This document shows, piece after piece, positions 63,986 through 64,000 of a stretch of DNA of 64,000 bases. Position 1 is the first letter of the stretch, and each line of letters starts with the position of its first letter. The position numbers were made by a program, and so were the translations under genes. Source of the DNA: Alentia gelatinosa. Lineage: Eukaryota; Annelida; Polychaeta; Phyllodocida; Polynoidae. The notes under the pieces are model-generated. The model was not told the origin of the DNA. It ran no database searches and saw only the letters and a program-made list of their open reading frames with translations. The DNA lies in contig OX465583.1 in NCBI GenBank assembly GCA_950022655.1, positions 71,001,152 through 71,065,151 on the forward strand, read 5' to 3'.

Positions 63986-64000
63986 TATAGATTTTAGTAC

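Overview
This is eukaryotic nuclear DNA, AT-rich and dominated by repeats. It probably comes from a lophotrochozoan animal, perhaps a bivalve or other mollusc. That guess rests on the animal-type LONP1 exons, the tRNA-derived SINEs whose 3' ends carry a TTTAACGTCC block and a short TTTG-type tail, and the many foldback elements and minisatellites. Species-level assignment is not possible by eye.

Only one gene is secure: part of the mitochondrial Lon protease gene (LONP1) on the minus strand at 55,850-63,606. Seven consecutive coding exons, all with GT/AG junctions and compatible phases, encode one uninterrupted stretch from the Walker B region of the AAA+ module (LVLIDE / VDK) to the proteolytic Ser-Lys dyad (PKDGPSAG ... 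GGIKEK). The 5' exons lie beyond the right edge. The short C-terminal exon was not found to the left.

The other ~55 kb contain no convincing host gene. Layout from left to right: 0-10 kb has foldback/MITE elements, a GGA tract and SINE pieces. 10-20 kb has two CACTA-like elements with 3-bp target duplications, a 1.65-kb satellite of 56-bp units, further minisatellites and a LINE tail. 20-35 kb has a SINE cluster, LINE tails, hairpin elements and a CGACAAGG-rich foldback. 35-48 kb has long minisatellites (42, 30, 21 and 4 bp units) and a ~1.5-kb inverted-repeat element. 48-55 kb has MITEs, an RNase H-type LINE remnant and an element with ATTCGCGG subterminal repeats. 55-64 kb has the LONP1 exons, with introns filled by the same repeat families.

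The most unusual observations: (1) two LONP1 exons each have the 3' splice junction itself (intron end plus the first 8-14 exon bases) tandemly repeated, about 27 times with a strict 52-bp period at one exon and about 4 times with a 48-bp period at another, the latter split by a TTAA-inserting MITE; (2) several foldback families keep arm complementarity while arm sequence differs between subfamilies; (3) different minisatellites are attached to the same conserved flank; (4) about 15 SINE copies all lie in one orientation and carry 1-3 copies of an internal 93-bp module.
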